Made by a program: the position numbers and the translations under genes. Under the pieces are notes generated by a model. That model made no database searches. It saw only the letters and a program-made list of their open reading frames with translations, and was not told the origin of the DNA. Positions 16,521 to 25,260 of a DNA stretch of 64,000 nucleotides are shown piece by piece. How positions within the stretch are numbered: position 1 is the stretch's first letter; each line of letters starts with the position of its first letter. This DNA comes from Bradyrhizobium sp. G127 (GTDB lineage: Bacteria > Pseudomonadota > Alphaproteobacteria > Rhizobiales > Xanthobacteraceae), in NCBI RefSeq assembly GCF_021502575.1, contig NZ_JAKFGN010000001.1, forward strand, positions 558,001 through 622,000, in the 5' to 3' direction.

Positions 16521-16907
16521 ATGGATTTTTATCGATTCATCAGCCGTTTGCTCGTGATCTTTGCGATCGTTGGGCTCGTTGTTGTGCCACTGTCGCGCCC
16601 CGTGATGGCGCAGGCATCTTCCGATGCTTCGACGCACGCGATGATGGATGGCATGTCTGCCCCGGCCACGACGGACGAGATGGCGAACGACATGCCGTGC
16701 TGTCCGTCGAAGGCTCCGGCACCGATTACTTGCGACAAATGCATCTTCATGGCGGCCTGCAACGCCCAGTGCTTCACTGGCCTGTCGGCGGCTATTGTCC
16801 AGCCGTCTTTCACCGCCGCCGGAACCGTCATGTCCCTGCGGAATGAGTCCTGGCCCGATAGCCTGGGTCATCCACCTCCCGACCAGCCTCCTCGAATCCT
16901 GATCTGA
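16521..16907 (+). CDS. Small secreted Met/Cys-rich protein upstream of Cus efflux genes
   Basis: 128 aa. A signal peptide ends near RPVMAQ; then a Met/His/Asp-rich part (HAMMDGMSAPATTDEMANDM) and four or five cysteines (PCC, CDKC, ACNAQC). The C-terminus ends PPRILI. I do not recognise a named family with certainty, though the layout resembles small CopL/DUF2946-like proteins found with copper pumps. A second protein of the same length and ending (60372-60758) lies at the other end of the window. Probably binds metal in the periplasm; inference only. Confidence 0.7.
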   Translation: MDFYRFISRLLVIFAIVGLVVVPLSRPVMAQASSDASTHAMMDGMSAPATTDEMANDMPCCPSKAPAPITCDKCIFMAACNAQCFTGLSAAIVQPSFTAAGTVMSLRNESWPDSLGHPPPDQPPRILI

Positions 16908-17003
16908 TCGGCGCTTCGCCGCCGTGCTGCCGCGCGACTCGGTCGTGCGGATCGACGCATGCCGCTTTGCGGCAATCACGATCATTCGAGGAGGATTTTT
17001 GAA

Positions 17004-17414
17004 ATGAAGAAGCTCAATTCACTGCGCGTCCTTCGGACGGCGCTCATCGGCATGGCCATGACTGGGTCGCTCGCCACGATCGCGCGTGCTGAAATCAAGG
17101 ACTATGAATTCCAGCTTGTGGATCAGACCGTCAAGGCGGGTCCGGACAAAACCGTCACGGTGAGGCTGGTCAACAAGACCACCGGCAAACCGGTGCCGGA
17201 CGCCATCATCATCGCGACCCGTCTCGACATGGCGCCGGATGGCATGAAGGAGATGGCGACGAAAGTCGTGCCGGTGCCGGGCGGTGAGCCGGGGATGTAC
17301 AGGTTCAAGGCGACTTTCGGGATGGAAGGCCGTTGGCAACTCTCGCTCGGAGCCAAGGTGCAGGGCGAGGCCGGGACCGTCGAAAACAAGCTCGTCATCA
17401 CGGCACAGAAATGA
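17004..17414 (+). CDS. FixH/YtkA-like periplasmic protein
   Basis: 136 aa with signal peptide (cleavage after ARA) and a single beta-sandwich domain of the FixH/YtkA type: DYEFQLVDQTVKAGPDKTVT, TRLDMAPDGM, then GMYRFKATFGMEGRWQL. Such domains are often found ahead of Cus-type efflux genes and may bind copper by Met and His residues. The ATG at 17004 has GGAGGA 11 bases upstream, so it is preferred to a longer in-frame start at 16959. The stop overlaps the next start by four bases (ATGA), giving translational coupling to the adaptor protein. Confidence 0.8.
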   Translation: MKKLNSLRVLRTALIGMAMTGSLATIARAEIKDYEFQLVDQTVKAGPDKTVTVRLVNKTTGKPVPDAIIIATRLDMAPDGMKEMATKVVPVPGGEPGMYRFKATFGMEGRWQLSLGAKVQGEAGTVENKLVITAQK

Positions 17415-18811
17415 GAACCGTCAGTGCGGTTATCGCCGCCGCCGCGTTAATCGCGTCGGCGGGTGGCGGATTCATCATGGTTCGTGGGCAACATCAGGGA
17501 GGCGAAGCTCCGCGCCTCGCTCTTGTGACGCCAGCGGCCGCGCAGGCAAATGACGCGCCGATCTATTATCAGGATCCGGACGGCAAATCGTTGTACTCGC
17601 CCACGCCGAAGAAAACACCGGACGGCCGCGATTACGTAGCCGTGCGTGCCGCTGCGGAGGAGGCATCGGCTCCCGACGCGATTCCTGCTGGAACGGCGGA
17701 TCGGAAGATCAAGTACTACCGCAACCCGATGGGATTGCCGGACACGTCACCGACGCCGAAAAAAGATTCGATGGGGATGGACTACATCCCCGTCTACGAA
17801 GGCGAAGACAGCGACGATGGATCGGTCAGGCTGTCCCCCGGAAAAATCCAGCGCACCGGCGTCAAGTCGGAACCCGCCGCACGCCGTGTCATTCATACGA
17901 TGATCCGCGCGCCGGGCACGGTTCAGCTCGACGAGCGCCGCATTTCCGTCATTTCGATGCGGGCGGAAAGCTGGGTCCAGAAGGTCGCGGACGTCACCAC
18001 CGGCGCAAGGGTCGGCAAGGGCCAGCCGCTGATGGAAATCTACAGTCCATCCGTCGCTTCTGCCGCCGCTGAATACATCGCCACCATCACGTCGAAAGGG
18101 ACGAGCGGCGTGGCCGCGTTTGGCCGCGGCTCGCGGCAGCGGCTGATGAACCTCGACGTTCCCGACGCGGCAATTGCCGCGATGGAGAAGAATGGAATAG
18201 TTCCGATCAGCATCGAGTGGTCGGCGCCGCGCAACGGCATCGTGCTCGAGCGCAATGCGATCGAGGGGATGCGCGCGCAGCCCGGCGATGTCTTGTTCCG
18301 GGTTGCGGACACCTCCGTGGTCTGGGCATTGATCGATGTCGCCGAGCGCGATCTTGGTGCGCTGGCAGTCGGCCAGCTGGTCGTTGTGCGTGCTCGCAGC
18401 TTTCCGGCACGGACGTTCACCGGAACGATCAGCGTCATCTATCCGCAGGTCAATCGCGAAACGCGAACCGCGCGGGTCCGGATCGAGCTGACAAATCCGG
18501 ATCTCGCGCTGCTTCCCGACATGTATGTCGATGCGGACATCGATATCGGCAGTCCGCAGCCCGTGCTCGCCGTTCCCGAGAGTGCCGTGCTCGATACCGG
18601 CAGCCGCCAGGCGGTGTTTGTCGACAAGGGGCAGGGACGTTTCGAGCCGCGCGACGTGAAACTCGGTCATCGCGGCGATGGCCATGTTGAAATCCGCGAG
18701 GGCCTCGTGGAGGGCGATCCCGTCGTCGTGTCGGCAAACTTTCTGATCGACGCGGAAAGCAATCTGAAGGCTGCGCTCAAGGGCTTCTCGGAAGCGGGAG
18801 GTCAGCCATGA
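17411..18811 (+). CDS. cusB: CusB-type periplasmic adaptor of a heavy-metal RND efflux pump
   Basis: 466 aa. After a membrane anchor there are two heavy-metal-binding domains: a degenerate one (51-78, IYYQDPDGKSLYSPTPKKTP) and a canonical one (100-129, KYYRNPMGLPDTSPTPKKDS then MGMDYIPVY). The rest is the membrane-fusion-protein fold with an APGTVQLDE start of the barrel-sandwich domain and an RARSFPARTFTGTISVIYPQ beta-barrel strand. It links the inner-membrane CusA pump to an outer-membrane channel. Four-base overlaps (ATGA) at both ends couple it to its neighbours. No TolC gene is present in this operon. Confidence 0.92.
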   Translation: MRTVSAVIAAAALIASAGGGFIMVRGQHQGGEAPRLALVTPAAAQANDAPIYYQDPDGKSLYSPTPKKTPDGRDYVAVRAAAEEASAPDAIPAGTADRKIKYYRNPMGLPDTSPTPKKDSMGMDYIPVYEGEDSDDGSVRLSPGKIQRTGVKSEPAARRVIHTMIRAPGTVQLDERRISVISMRAESWVQKVADVTTGARVGKGQPLMEIYSPSVASAAAEYIATITSKGTSGVAAFGRGSRQRLMNLDVPDAAIAAMEKNGIVPISIEWSAPRNGIVLERNAIEGMRAQPGDVLFRVADTSVVWALIDVAERDLGALAVGQLVVVRARSFPARTFTGTISVIYPQVNRETRTARVRIELTNPDLALLPDMYVDADIDIGSPQPVLAVPESAVLDTGSRQAVFVDKGQGRFEPRDVKLGHRGDGHVEIREGLVEGDPVVVSANFLIDAESNLKAALKGFSEAGGQP

Positions 18812-21800
18812 TCGCCCGCATCATCGACTGGTCGGCGCGCAACCTGCTGCTGGTCCTGTTCGGCGCGGGCTTTGCCGCCGCCGCCGGCATCTATGCGCTG
18901 GTCCATCTGCCGCTCGACGCGATCCCCGATCTCTCCGACACGCAGGTCATCGTCTATACCGAGTATCCCGGGCAAGCGCCGCAGGTGATCGAGGATCAGG
19001 TCACCTATCCGCTGACTACCGCGATGCTGACCGTGCCGCGATCGAAAGTCGTGCGCGGCTTCTCGTTCTTCGGGGTCTCGTTCGTCTACGTCATTTTCGA
19101 AGATGGCACCGACATTTATTGGGCGCGCTCGCGCGTGCTCGAATTCCTCAACGGAGCGGCCTCGCGGCTGCCGGCCGGTGTAACGCCGACAATCGGTCCC
19201 GACGCCACCGGCGTGGGATGGGTCTATCAGTACGCGGTGATGTCGAAGGAGTTGAATCTCGCCGAGACACGCACCATCCAGGACTGGAACCTGAAGTTCG
19301 CGCTGGCGAAGGCTGAAGGCGTCGCGGAAGTGGCCAGCGTCGGCGGCTTCGTCAAGCAATACAATGTCATCCTCGACCCGCAGCGCATGCGCGACCGCGG
19401 CATCACCATGCAGAAAATGCGCGATGCGATCCGCGCCAGCAATGCCGATGTCGGCGGCCGGACGGTGGAGTTGTCCGAGTTCGAATACCTCATTCGCGGC
19501 AAGGGCTATCTGAAAAACATCAACGACCTCGGCAACATCGTATTGAAGACCGATAACGGCACGCCGGTGCTGCTGCGCGATGTCGCCCGCGTCGAACTCG
19601 GTCCCGATGAGCGGCGCGGCATCACCGAGCTTGATGGTGAGGGAGAGGTCGCCAGCGGCATCGTGCTGCAACGGTTTGGCGTCAATGCGCTCGACGTGAT
19701 CGACAACGTCAAGAAACGCTTCAAGGAGATCGCGAGCAGCCTGCCGAAATCCGTCGAGATCGTTCCGGTTTACGACCGTTCCAACCTGATCAAAGCGGCC
19801 ATTGCCACCCTCAAGCATACGTTGCTGGAGGAAAGTATCGTCGTCGCTCTGGTTTGTATCGTCTTCCTGCTGCATGTCCGAAGTGCGCTGGTGGCGATCC
19901 TGATGCTGCCGGTTGGAGTACTGATGGCGTTCGGTGCGATGAAGCTGCTGGGGCTCGGCTCCAACATCATGAGTCTCGGCGGCATCGCGATTGCGATCGG
20001 CGCCATGGTCGATGCAGCGATCGTCATGATCGAGAATGCGCACAAGCATCTGGAGCGGGCCGAACCCGGACGGTCAAGAGTCGATATCCTGATCGAGGCG
20101 GCGTCGGAGGTCGGTCCCGCGCTGTTTTTCAGCCTGCTGATTATCACCGTGTCGTTCATGCCGATCTTCACGCTGGAGTCGCAGGAAGGACGTTTGTTCA
20201 GTCCGCTCGCCTTCACCAAGACATTTTCAATGGCGGCCGCGGCCTTGCTGTCGGTGACGCTTGTCCCGGCATTGATGATTATCTTTGTGCGCGGCAGAAT
20301 TGTCCCCGAGCACAGGAATCCGATCAACCGCTTCCTGATCTGGATCTACCGGCCGGTGATCAAGGCTGTGATGCGCGCCAAGGTGCTGGTGATCGCGCTG
20401 TCGCTCGTTGTTCTTGCAGTGACGATCTGGCCGGCTCGTCAGCTCGGCACCGAATTCATGCCGAACCTCAACGAGGGCACGCTGCTCTTTATGCCGACGA
20501 CGCTGCCGGGTATTTCGGTCACCAAGGCAGGTGAACTATTGCAGATGCAGGATAGAATTATCCGGTCGTTTCCGGAGGTGGCGTCTGTTTACGGCAAGGC
20601 CGGCCGCGCGTTAACCGCGACCGATCCGGCGCCATCAGAAATGTTCGAGACCATCGTCAACCTGAAGCCGAAGGAGGAGTGGCGGACAGGCGTCACGGTC
20701 GACAGTCTGATCGCGGAGATGGACAAGGCGCTGCAATTCCCCGGCGTCTCGAATGCATGGACCATGCCGATCAAGGCCCGCATCGACATGCTGTCGACTG
20801 GCATCCGGACCCCGATCGGGGTCAAGGTGATCGGCACCGATCTGGTCGAGATCGACAAGCTCGCCAGGCAGATTGAGCAGGTGCTCAAGGCCGTGCCTGG
20901 AACGTCGTCGGCTTATGCGGAGCGCGGGATCGGCGGATATTATCTCGACGTCACGCCCGACCGCGCGGCTCTGGCGCGCTACGGCATCATGATTCAGGAC
21001 GTCCAGGACGTGATCGGGACCGCGCTGGGCGGCCAGACCGTCACGACAACGGTGGAGGGCCGGCAGCGCTTCAGCGTCAATATGCGTTATCCGCGCGACA
21101 TGAGGGACAGTCCGCAAGCCATTGCGAACGATGTCTTCGTTCCGATGCCGGCTGGCGGCGCGGTGCCGCTCGGCGAAATCGCCAAAATCGAACCGGCGCG
21201 TGGGCCGACATCGATCCGCACCGAGAATGGCCAGCTGGCAACCTATATCTATGTCGATATCCGCGACCGCGACCTTGGCGGTTACGTTGCCGACGCGCGG
21301 CAGGCCGTGCAGGCCAGCATCCAGTTTCCACCGGGTTACTATGTGGTCTGGAGCGGCCAGTACGAATATCTCGAACGCGCCACCGCGCGCCTGAAGATCG
21401 TGGTGCCGGTGACGCTGCTCATTATCTTCCTGCTGCTGTATCTCAACTTCCGCTCCATCACCGAGACCATGATCGTCATGCTGTCGCTGCCGTTTGCGCT
21501 TGTCGGCGGGCTCTGGTTGATGTGGTGGCTTGGATTCAATCTGTCGGTCGCGGTCGCGGTCGGCTTCATCGCCCTTGCCGGCGTCGCAGCCGAAACCGGT
21601 GTCGTGATGTTGATCTATCTCGATCATGCACTGGCGGAGATCAAGGCAACGCGTGATGCCGAAGGCCGGGCGCTGACCCGCGGCGATCTTTATGACGCAG
21701 TCATGGAAGGTGCGGTCGAACGTGTGCGCCCGAAAATGATGACCGTGGTAGCGATCATGGCGGGATTGCTACCGATCATGTGGAGCACAGGCGCTGGCTC

Positions 21801-21999
21801 GGAGATCATGCAGCGCATCGCAGTGCCGATGATCGGCGGCATGATCTCATCGACACTGCTGACGCTGATCGTGATCCCGGCGATCTTCACGCTGGTCAAG
21901 GAGGTCGGTTTGGCGTCGAGCGATTCCGGTGCCCCTCAACCACCGATCCGCAATGTTGGAATGGTGAAACCGGTGCATGTGCCAGAACCAGTCGAATGA
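18808..21999 (+). CDS. cusA: CusA/CzcA-family heavy-metal RND pump, copy 1
   Basis: 1063 aa with the resistance-nodulation-division plan: N-terminal helix, large periplasmic loop, six helices, a second periplasmic loop and five helices. Family markers include LPLDAIPDLSDTQVIVYTEY in the first loop, GGIAIAIGAMVDAAIVMIEN in helix 4 and GTEFMPNLNEG in the second loop. This is the HME subfamily, which exports Cu(I)/Ag(I) or Zn/Co/Cd; the adaptor's metal-binding domains favour monovalent copper or silver. Its ATG overlaps the cusB stop by four bases. Confidence 0.93.
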   Translation: MIARIIDWSARNLLLVLFGAGFAAAAGIYALVHLPLDAIPDLSDTQVIVYTEYPGQAPQVIEDQVTYPLTTAMLTVPRSKVVRGFSFFGVSFVYVIFEDGTDIYWARSRVLEFLNGAASRLPAGVTPTIGPDATGVGWVYQYAVMSKELNLAETRTIQDWNLKFALAKAEGVAEVASVGGFVKQYNVILDPQRMRDRGITMQKMRDAIRASNADVGGRTVELSEFEYLIRGKGYLKNINDLGNIVLKTDNGTPVLLRDVARVELGPDERRGITELDGEGEVASGIVLQRFGVNALDVIDNVKKRFKEIASSLPKSVEIVPVYDRSNLIKAAIATLKHTLLEESIVVALVCIVFLLHVRSALVAILMLPVGVLMAFGAMKLLGLGSNIMSLGGIAIAIGAMVDAAIVMIENAHKHLERAEPGRSRVDILIEAASEVGPALFFSLLIITVSFMPIFTLESQEGRLFSPLAFTKTFSMAAAALLSVTLVPALMIIFVRGRIVPEHRNPINRFLIWIYRPVIKAVMRAKVLVIALSLVVLAVTIWPARQLGTEFMPNLNEGTLLFMPTTLPGISVTKAGELLQMQDRIIRSFPEVASVYGKAGRALTATDPAPSEMFETIVNLKPKEEWRTGVTVDSLIAEMDKALQFPGVSNAWTMPIKARIDMLSTGIRTPIGVKVIGTDLVEIDKLARQIEQVLKAVPGTSSAYAERGIGGYYLDVTPDRAALARYGIMIQDVQDVIGTALGGQTVTTTVEGRQRFSVNMRYPRDMRDSPQAIANDVFVPMPAGGAVPLGEIAKIEPARGPTSIRTENGQLATYIYVDIRDRDLGGYVADARQAVQASIQFPPGYYVVWSGQYEYLERATARLKIVVPVTLLIIFLLLYLNFRSITETMIVMLSLPFALVGGLWLMWWLGFNLSVAVAVGFIALAGVAAETGVVMLIYLDHALAEIKATRDAEGRALTRGDLYDAVMEGAVERVRPKMMTVVAIMAGLLPIMWSTGAGSEIMQRIAVPMIGGMISSTLLTLIVIPAIFTLVKEVGLASSDSGAPQPPIRNVGMVKPVHVPEPVE

Positions 22000-22104
22000 G
22001 GAGAGCCTGATAAAGGACGCGACACCTTATCAGTCGTTCTCGAACTGAAGCAACGATTGGTGATGTTGTTAACTGAGGCGAGATATCATGATGGGGCACC
22101 TTGG

Positions 22105-22118
22105 TTGATCCTGATCAA
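22105..22118. promoter_or_regulatory. Perfect FNR/FixK palindrome
   Basis: TTGATCCTGATCAA is a perfect TTGAT-N4-ATCAA site. Its centre (22111.5) would put a class II start of transcription near 22153, 50 bp before the first codon of the small membrane protein and cytochrome b561 pair. This is the best oxygen-response site on the + side of the island. Confidence 0.75.
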
Positions 22119-22204
22119 CGCTCTTTACGCATAGGCTATTCAATAATGGGGACTATTGCCTGAATTGATAGGAACAGAGCGTGATGTATGGGTAGTCGGA
22201 TACG

Positions 22205-22402
22205 ATGGAGTTTTCTGGACCAATTCACTGGCTCTTTGTTCTAGCGTTGATAGCGTTGGTGCTTTATCCAATCGGTCGCATTCTTAGTAGGATCGGCTTT
22301 TCCCCGCTCTGGTCGATATTGGTGTTCGTGCCCATCCTGAATCTCTTAGCGCTTTGGATATTGGCATGCAGCGTCTGGCCGAGCCAAAAAGACCACAGCT
22401 AA
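22205..22402 (+). CDS. Small two-helix membrane protein
   Basis: 65 aa with two hydrophobic segments (HWLFVLALIALVLYPIGRIL and PLWSILVFVPILNLLALWIL). The PxGRIxxRxGFSP.W..L...P..N pattern is seen in many short proteobacterial membrane proteins of unknown function. It sits under the FNR palindrome and 25 bp before cytochrome b561, so the two are probably co-transcribed. Confidence 0.7.
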   Translation: MEFSGPIHWLFVLALIALVLYPIGRILSRIGFSPLWSILVFVPILNLLALWILACSVWPSQKDHS

Positions 22403-22427
22403 ACATCTAAACAAGGAAATCATCGCA

Positions 22428-22967
22428 ATGCTCAAATCCGCACGAAGTTATGGCGCTACAGCCAAAGCCTTGCACTGGCTGGTCGTGGTGTTGTTGATCG
22501 TGCAATATTTGATTGGCTGGCTGATGCAAGATGTCCATGGTGGACCACCCGGAACAGCGATGGTGCTTCATATCTCGTTCGGCATTTTGATTTTGGCACT
22601 GATCGCGTTCCGCCTTGCGTGGCGCCTGATGCATCCGGTTGCGCAAGACGCTTCCTTGCCAGCATGGCAGCGCAATCTCTCCGAACTGGTTCACTGGCTG
22701 CTCTATGCATTTGTCCTTGCAACGACGCTGAGTGGATGGCTTTTCGCTTCGGCGCGTGGATGGACGGTCTCGCTGTTCTTCGCCATCCCGTTGCCGATGC
22801 TGACCTCACAAAGCCCGGCGCTCATCTACAGGATCGATGGACTGCATCAGATCATGGAATGGACGCTGCTGGCCGTGATCGGTGTTCATGTGGGTGCGGC
22901 ACTCTTGCACCTGCTGGTTTACAGGGACCGCGTGTTGCAGCAGATGCTGCCAGGCGAAATTTCATAG
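22428..22967 (+). CDS. Cytochrome b561-type membrane protein
   Basis: 179 aa with four membrane helices. Haem-ligand histidines occur in the expected places: KALHWLVVV (helix 1), VLHISFGI (helix 2), LVHWLLYAF (helix 3) and GVHVGAALLHLLVYRDRVLQ (helix 4), the bacterial CybB/b561 pattern. Such proteins carry electrons between quinol and periplasmic acceptors. AAGGAAA lies before the ATG. A perfect FNR box upstream of the pair suggests expression at low oxygen. Confidence 0.88.
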   Translation: MLKSARSYGATAKALHWLVVVLLIVQYLIGWLMQDVHGGPPGTAMVLHISFGILILALIAFRLAWRLMHPVAQDASLPAWQRNLSELVHWLLYAFVLATTLSGWLFASARGWTVSLFFAIPLPMLTSQSPALIYRIDGLHQIMEWTLLAVIGVHVGAALLHLLVYRDRVLQQMLPGEIS

Positions 22968-22980
22968 CGGCGAGAAAATG

Positions 22981-23676
22981 TCAGACGGCGGTGCCGAATA
23001 GGGTGCCGATGCCGGCGGTCACGGCCATCGCGAGAGCGCCCCAGAATGTCACGCGGATCGTCGGCGTGAGAATGCCGGCGCCGCCGGCCTTTGCGCCGAT
23101 CACGCCGAGCAGAGCGAGGAACAGCAGAGAACCTATTGAAACAACCGGGAGCAGCCAATGTGCTGGAGAGAAGAGCACGAGTGCGAGCGGTGCGGCCGCT
23201 CCGACGGAAAAGCTCGCCGCCGATGCCAGAGCTGCCTGCACCGGACGTGCCGTGGTGCTCTCCGAGATGCCGAGTTCGTCCAGCGCATGCGCTCCCAGGG
23301 CGTCCTTGGCAATGAGTTGCTCGGCGATCTGGCGAGCAAGACTAGCCTCAACGCCCCGGGACACATAAATCTGGGCGAGTTCTGTCTTTTCAAACTCCGG
23401 GTCCTTTGCGAGTTCTTGTTTTTCACGGGCGAGGTCCGCATGCTCGGTGTCGGATTGCGAACTGACCGAAACATATTATCCCGCTGCCATGGACATCGCG
23501 CCGGCAACAAGGCCAGCTATCCCTGTCAACAACACATTGTTTTGGGAGGCTGCTGCAGAGGCTACTCCCAAGATCAGGCTCGCCGTCGAGATGATCCCAT
23601 CATTTGCGCCGAGTACGGCGGCCCGAAGCCATCCAATTCGTTTGACAAGATGTTTCTCTTGATGCGTGCGACTCAT
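22981..23676 (-). pseudogene. VIT/CCC1-family Fe/Mn transporter gene interrupted by one stop codon
   Basis: Read on the minus strand from 23676, the protein starts MSRTHQEKHLVKRIGWLRAA, then GANDGIISTASLILG, the VIT1/CCC1 first-helix motif, and runs to AGAMSMAAG. A TAA at 23478-23476 follows. Translation then continues in the same frame without other stops (YVSVSSQSDTEHADLAREKQ ...) to the natural end at 22981, giving 231 codons in all, the full length of the family. Relatives have Glu (GAA or GAG) at this point in the AAGEYVSVSSQ motif, so a single GAA-to-TAA change fits. VIT proteins move Fe(II) or Mn(II). Unless the stop is read through or is a sequencing error, the gene is inactive. Confidence 0.85.
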
Positions 23677-23877
23677 GGATTAGCCTTGATATGTTGGATA
23701 GCAGCGAGTTCTACCGGTTATGCTTCAGCTAAATGGCATCACCGAATTTTGGACTTGATTTATCACGCGGCGATGAATCGGAGTATATGAAATCGTTATG
23801 ATGCTTCTGGCGAGTAATTCCCAAAGCATGGAATCGATGAAGGCTCGCACAATGAGACGTCGTTGGAGCATCTGGTC

Positions 23878-25068
23878 ATGGTAGACGCGCCGCCCGTTAC
23901 CTCAAAATCGCGCGCCGCGTTGCCGCGCAGCATATGGGCGCTCGGTTTCGTCAGCATGTTCATGGATATCTCGTCAGAGATGATCCACGCATTGCTGCCG
24001 ATCTACCTTGTCACTGTGCTTGGTGCATCGACACTGGCCGTCGGATTCATCGAAGGCATAGCGGAGGCGACCGCGAACATCGCCAAGATATTTTCCGGCG
24101 TGCTGTCTGACTGGCTCGGCAAGCGCAAGTTTTTGACCGCCCTTGGCTATGGTCTAGCGGCCTTTACCAAGCCGGTCTTCCCGCTGGCCGCGTCAATCGG
24201 CTGGGTGGTCGCGGCGCGCTTTATCGATCGCATCGGCAAGGGCATCCGCGACGCACCCCGGGATGCGCTCATTGCCGATATCGCATCGCCAGATCAGCGT
24301 GGTGCGAGTTTCGGTCTGCGGCAAGCGCTCGATACCGTCGGGGCTTTTGTCGGTCCGCTCGCCGCGATCGTTCTGATGTCGCTCAGTTCCGATAATTTCC
24401 GCCTCGTGTTCTGGGTCGCGGTCGTCCCGGCTTTCGCTGCACTGGCGGTGATGGTCTTCGCGGTCAAGGAGCCGGCGAGGCACGATGCCGCGGTCAGGCC
24501 GCGGTTGCGCCTTTCGGACGTCAAACGCCTGTCCCGCGGTTTCTGGACCGTGGTCGGTGTCGCCACGATCCTGACTCTTGCCAGGTTCTCCGAGGCGTTT
24601 CTGATCCTGCGTTCGCAGAATGTCGGGTTGCCCGCCGCGCTCGCACCGGCGATCATGGTGGTGATGAACATCGTCTACGCGATAACGGCCTATCCAGCCG
24701 GTGTGTTGTCCGACCGGATCGGCAGAACTGGACTACTCGCGCTAGGCATCGTCTGCCTGATCGTTGCGGACCTCGTCCTTGCACTAGGCACGACCGTTAC
24801 GCTGGTCATGGTCGGCGTGGTGTTCTGGGGTCTTCACATGGCGCTTACGCAGGGATTGTTCGCCAGCCTCATCGCCGATACCGCGCCGGATGACCTGCGC
24901 GGGACTGCGTTTGGCGTATTCAATTTCGCCGGAGGCATTGCCATGCTGGTCGCGAGCGTCCTCGCTGGCGGGCTGTGGGAGGCTTACGGTCCGGCGGCTA
25001 CTTTTCTGGCGGGTGCCGGGTTCAGCACAGTTGCGTTGATTTGCTTTGTGCTTGCGCAGAGGGGCTAA
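23878..25068 (+). CDS. MFS transporter
   Basis: 396 aa, about twelve helices. Conserved blocks include FVSMFMDISSEMIHALLPIY in helix 1, DWLGKRKFLTALGYGLAAF (motif A) and RFIDRIGKGIRDAPRDALIA, typical of a proteobacterial MFS group of unknown substrate that often neighbours heavy-metal genes. ATG at 23878 is preferred (GGAG nine bases upstream); an in-frame TTG at 23863 would add five residues. Confidence 0.85.
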   Translation: MVDAPPVTSKSRAALPRSIWALGFVSMFMDISSEMIHALLPIYLVTVLGASTLAVGFIEGIAEATANIAKIFSGVLSDWLGKRKFLTALGYGLAAFTKPVFPLAASIGWVVAARFIDRIGKGIRDAPRDALIADIASPDQRGASFGLRQALDTVGAFVGPLAAIVLMSLSSDNFRLVFWVAVVPAFAALAVMVFAVKEPARHDAAVRPRLRLSDVKRLSRGFWTVVGVATILTLARFSEAFLILRSQNVGLPAALAPAIMVVMNIVYAITAYPAGVLSDRIGRTGLLALGIVCLIVADLVLALGTTVTLVMVGVVFWGLHMALTQGLFASLIADTAPDDLRGTAFGVFNFAGGIAMLVASVLAGGLWEAYGPAATFLAGAGFSTVALICFVLAQRG

Positions 25069-25260
25069 TTGAAGAAGCAATCGTCAAGCGAAAGGAGTTT
25101 GCGCGCCGACAAAAATCGCGCATGGTCGGCAATTCTGGAATCACCGAGAAATTATGAAGTTTTGAATATCGATGTGAAGATCGCTGTCCATCTATTTGTT
25201 CGTATGAGTTGCAACTTCGATGAGTCCGTTAGAGTGTGATTGGGAAGGCAGCGGATTCTT

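Noticed and set aside
18802-20049. Long open frame antisense to the first CusA gene
   Set aside because: Shadow of a GC-rich coding frame; the composition (many H, D, R) is typical of antisense readings and no domain is seen.
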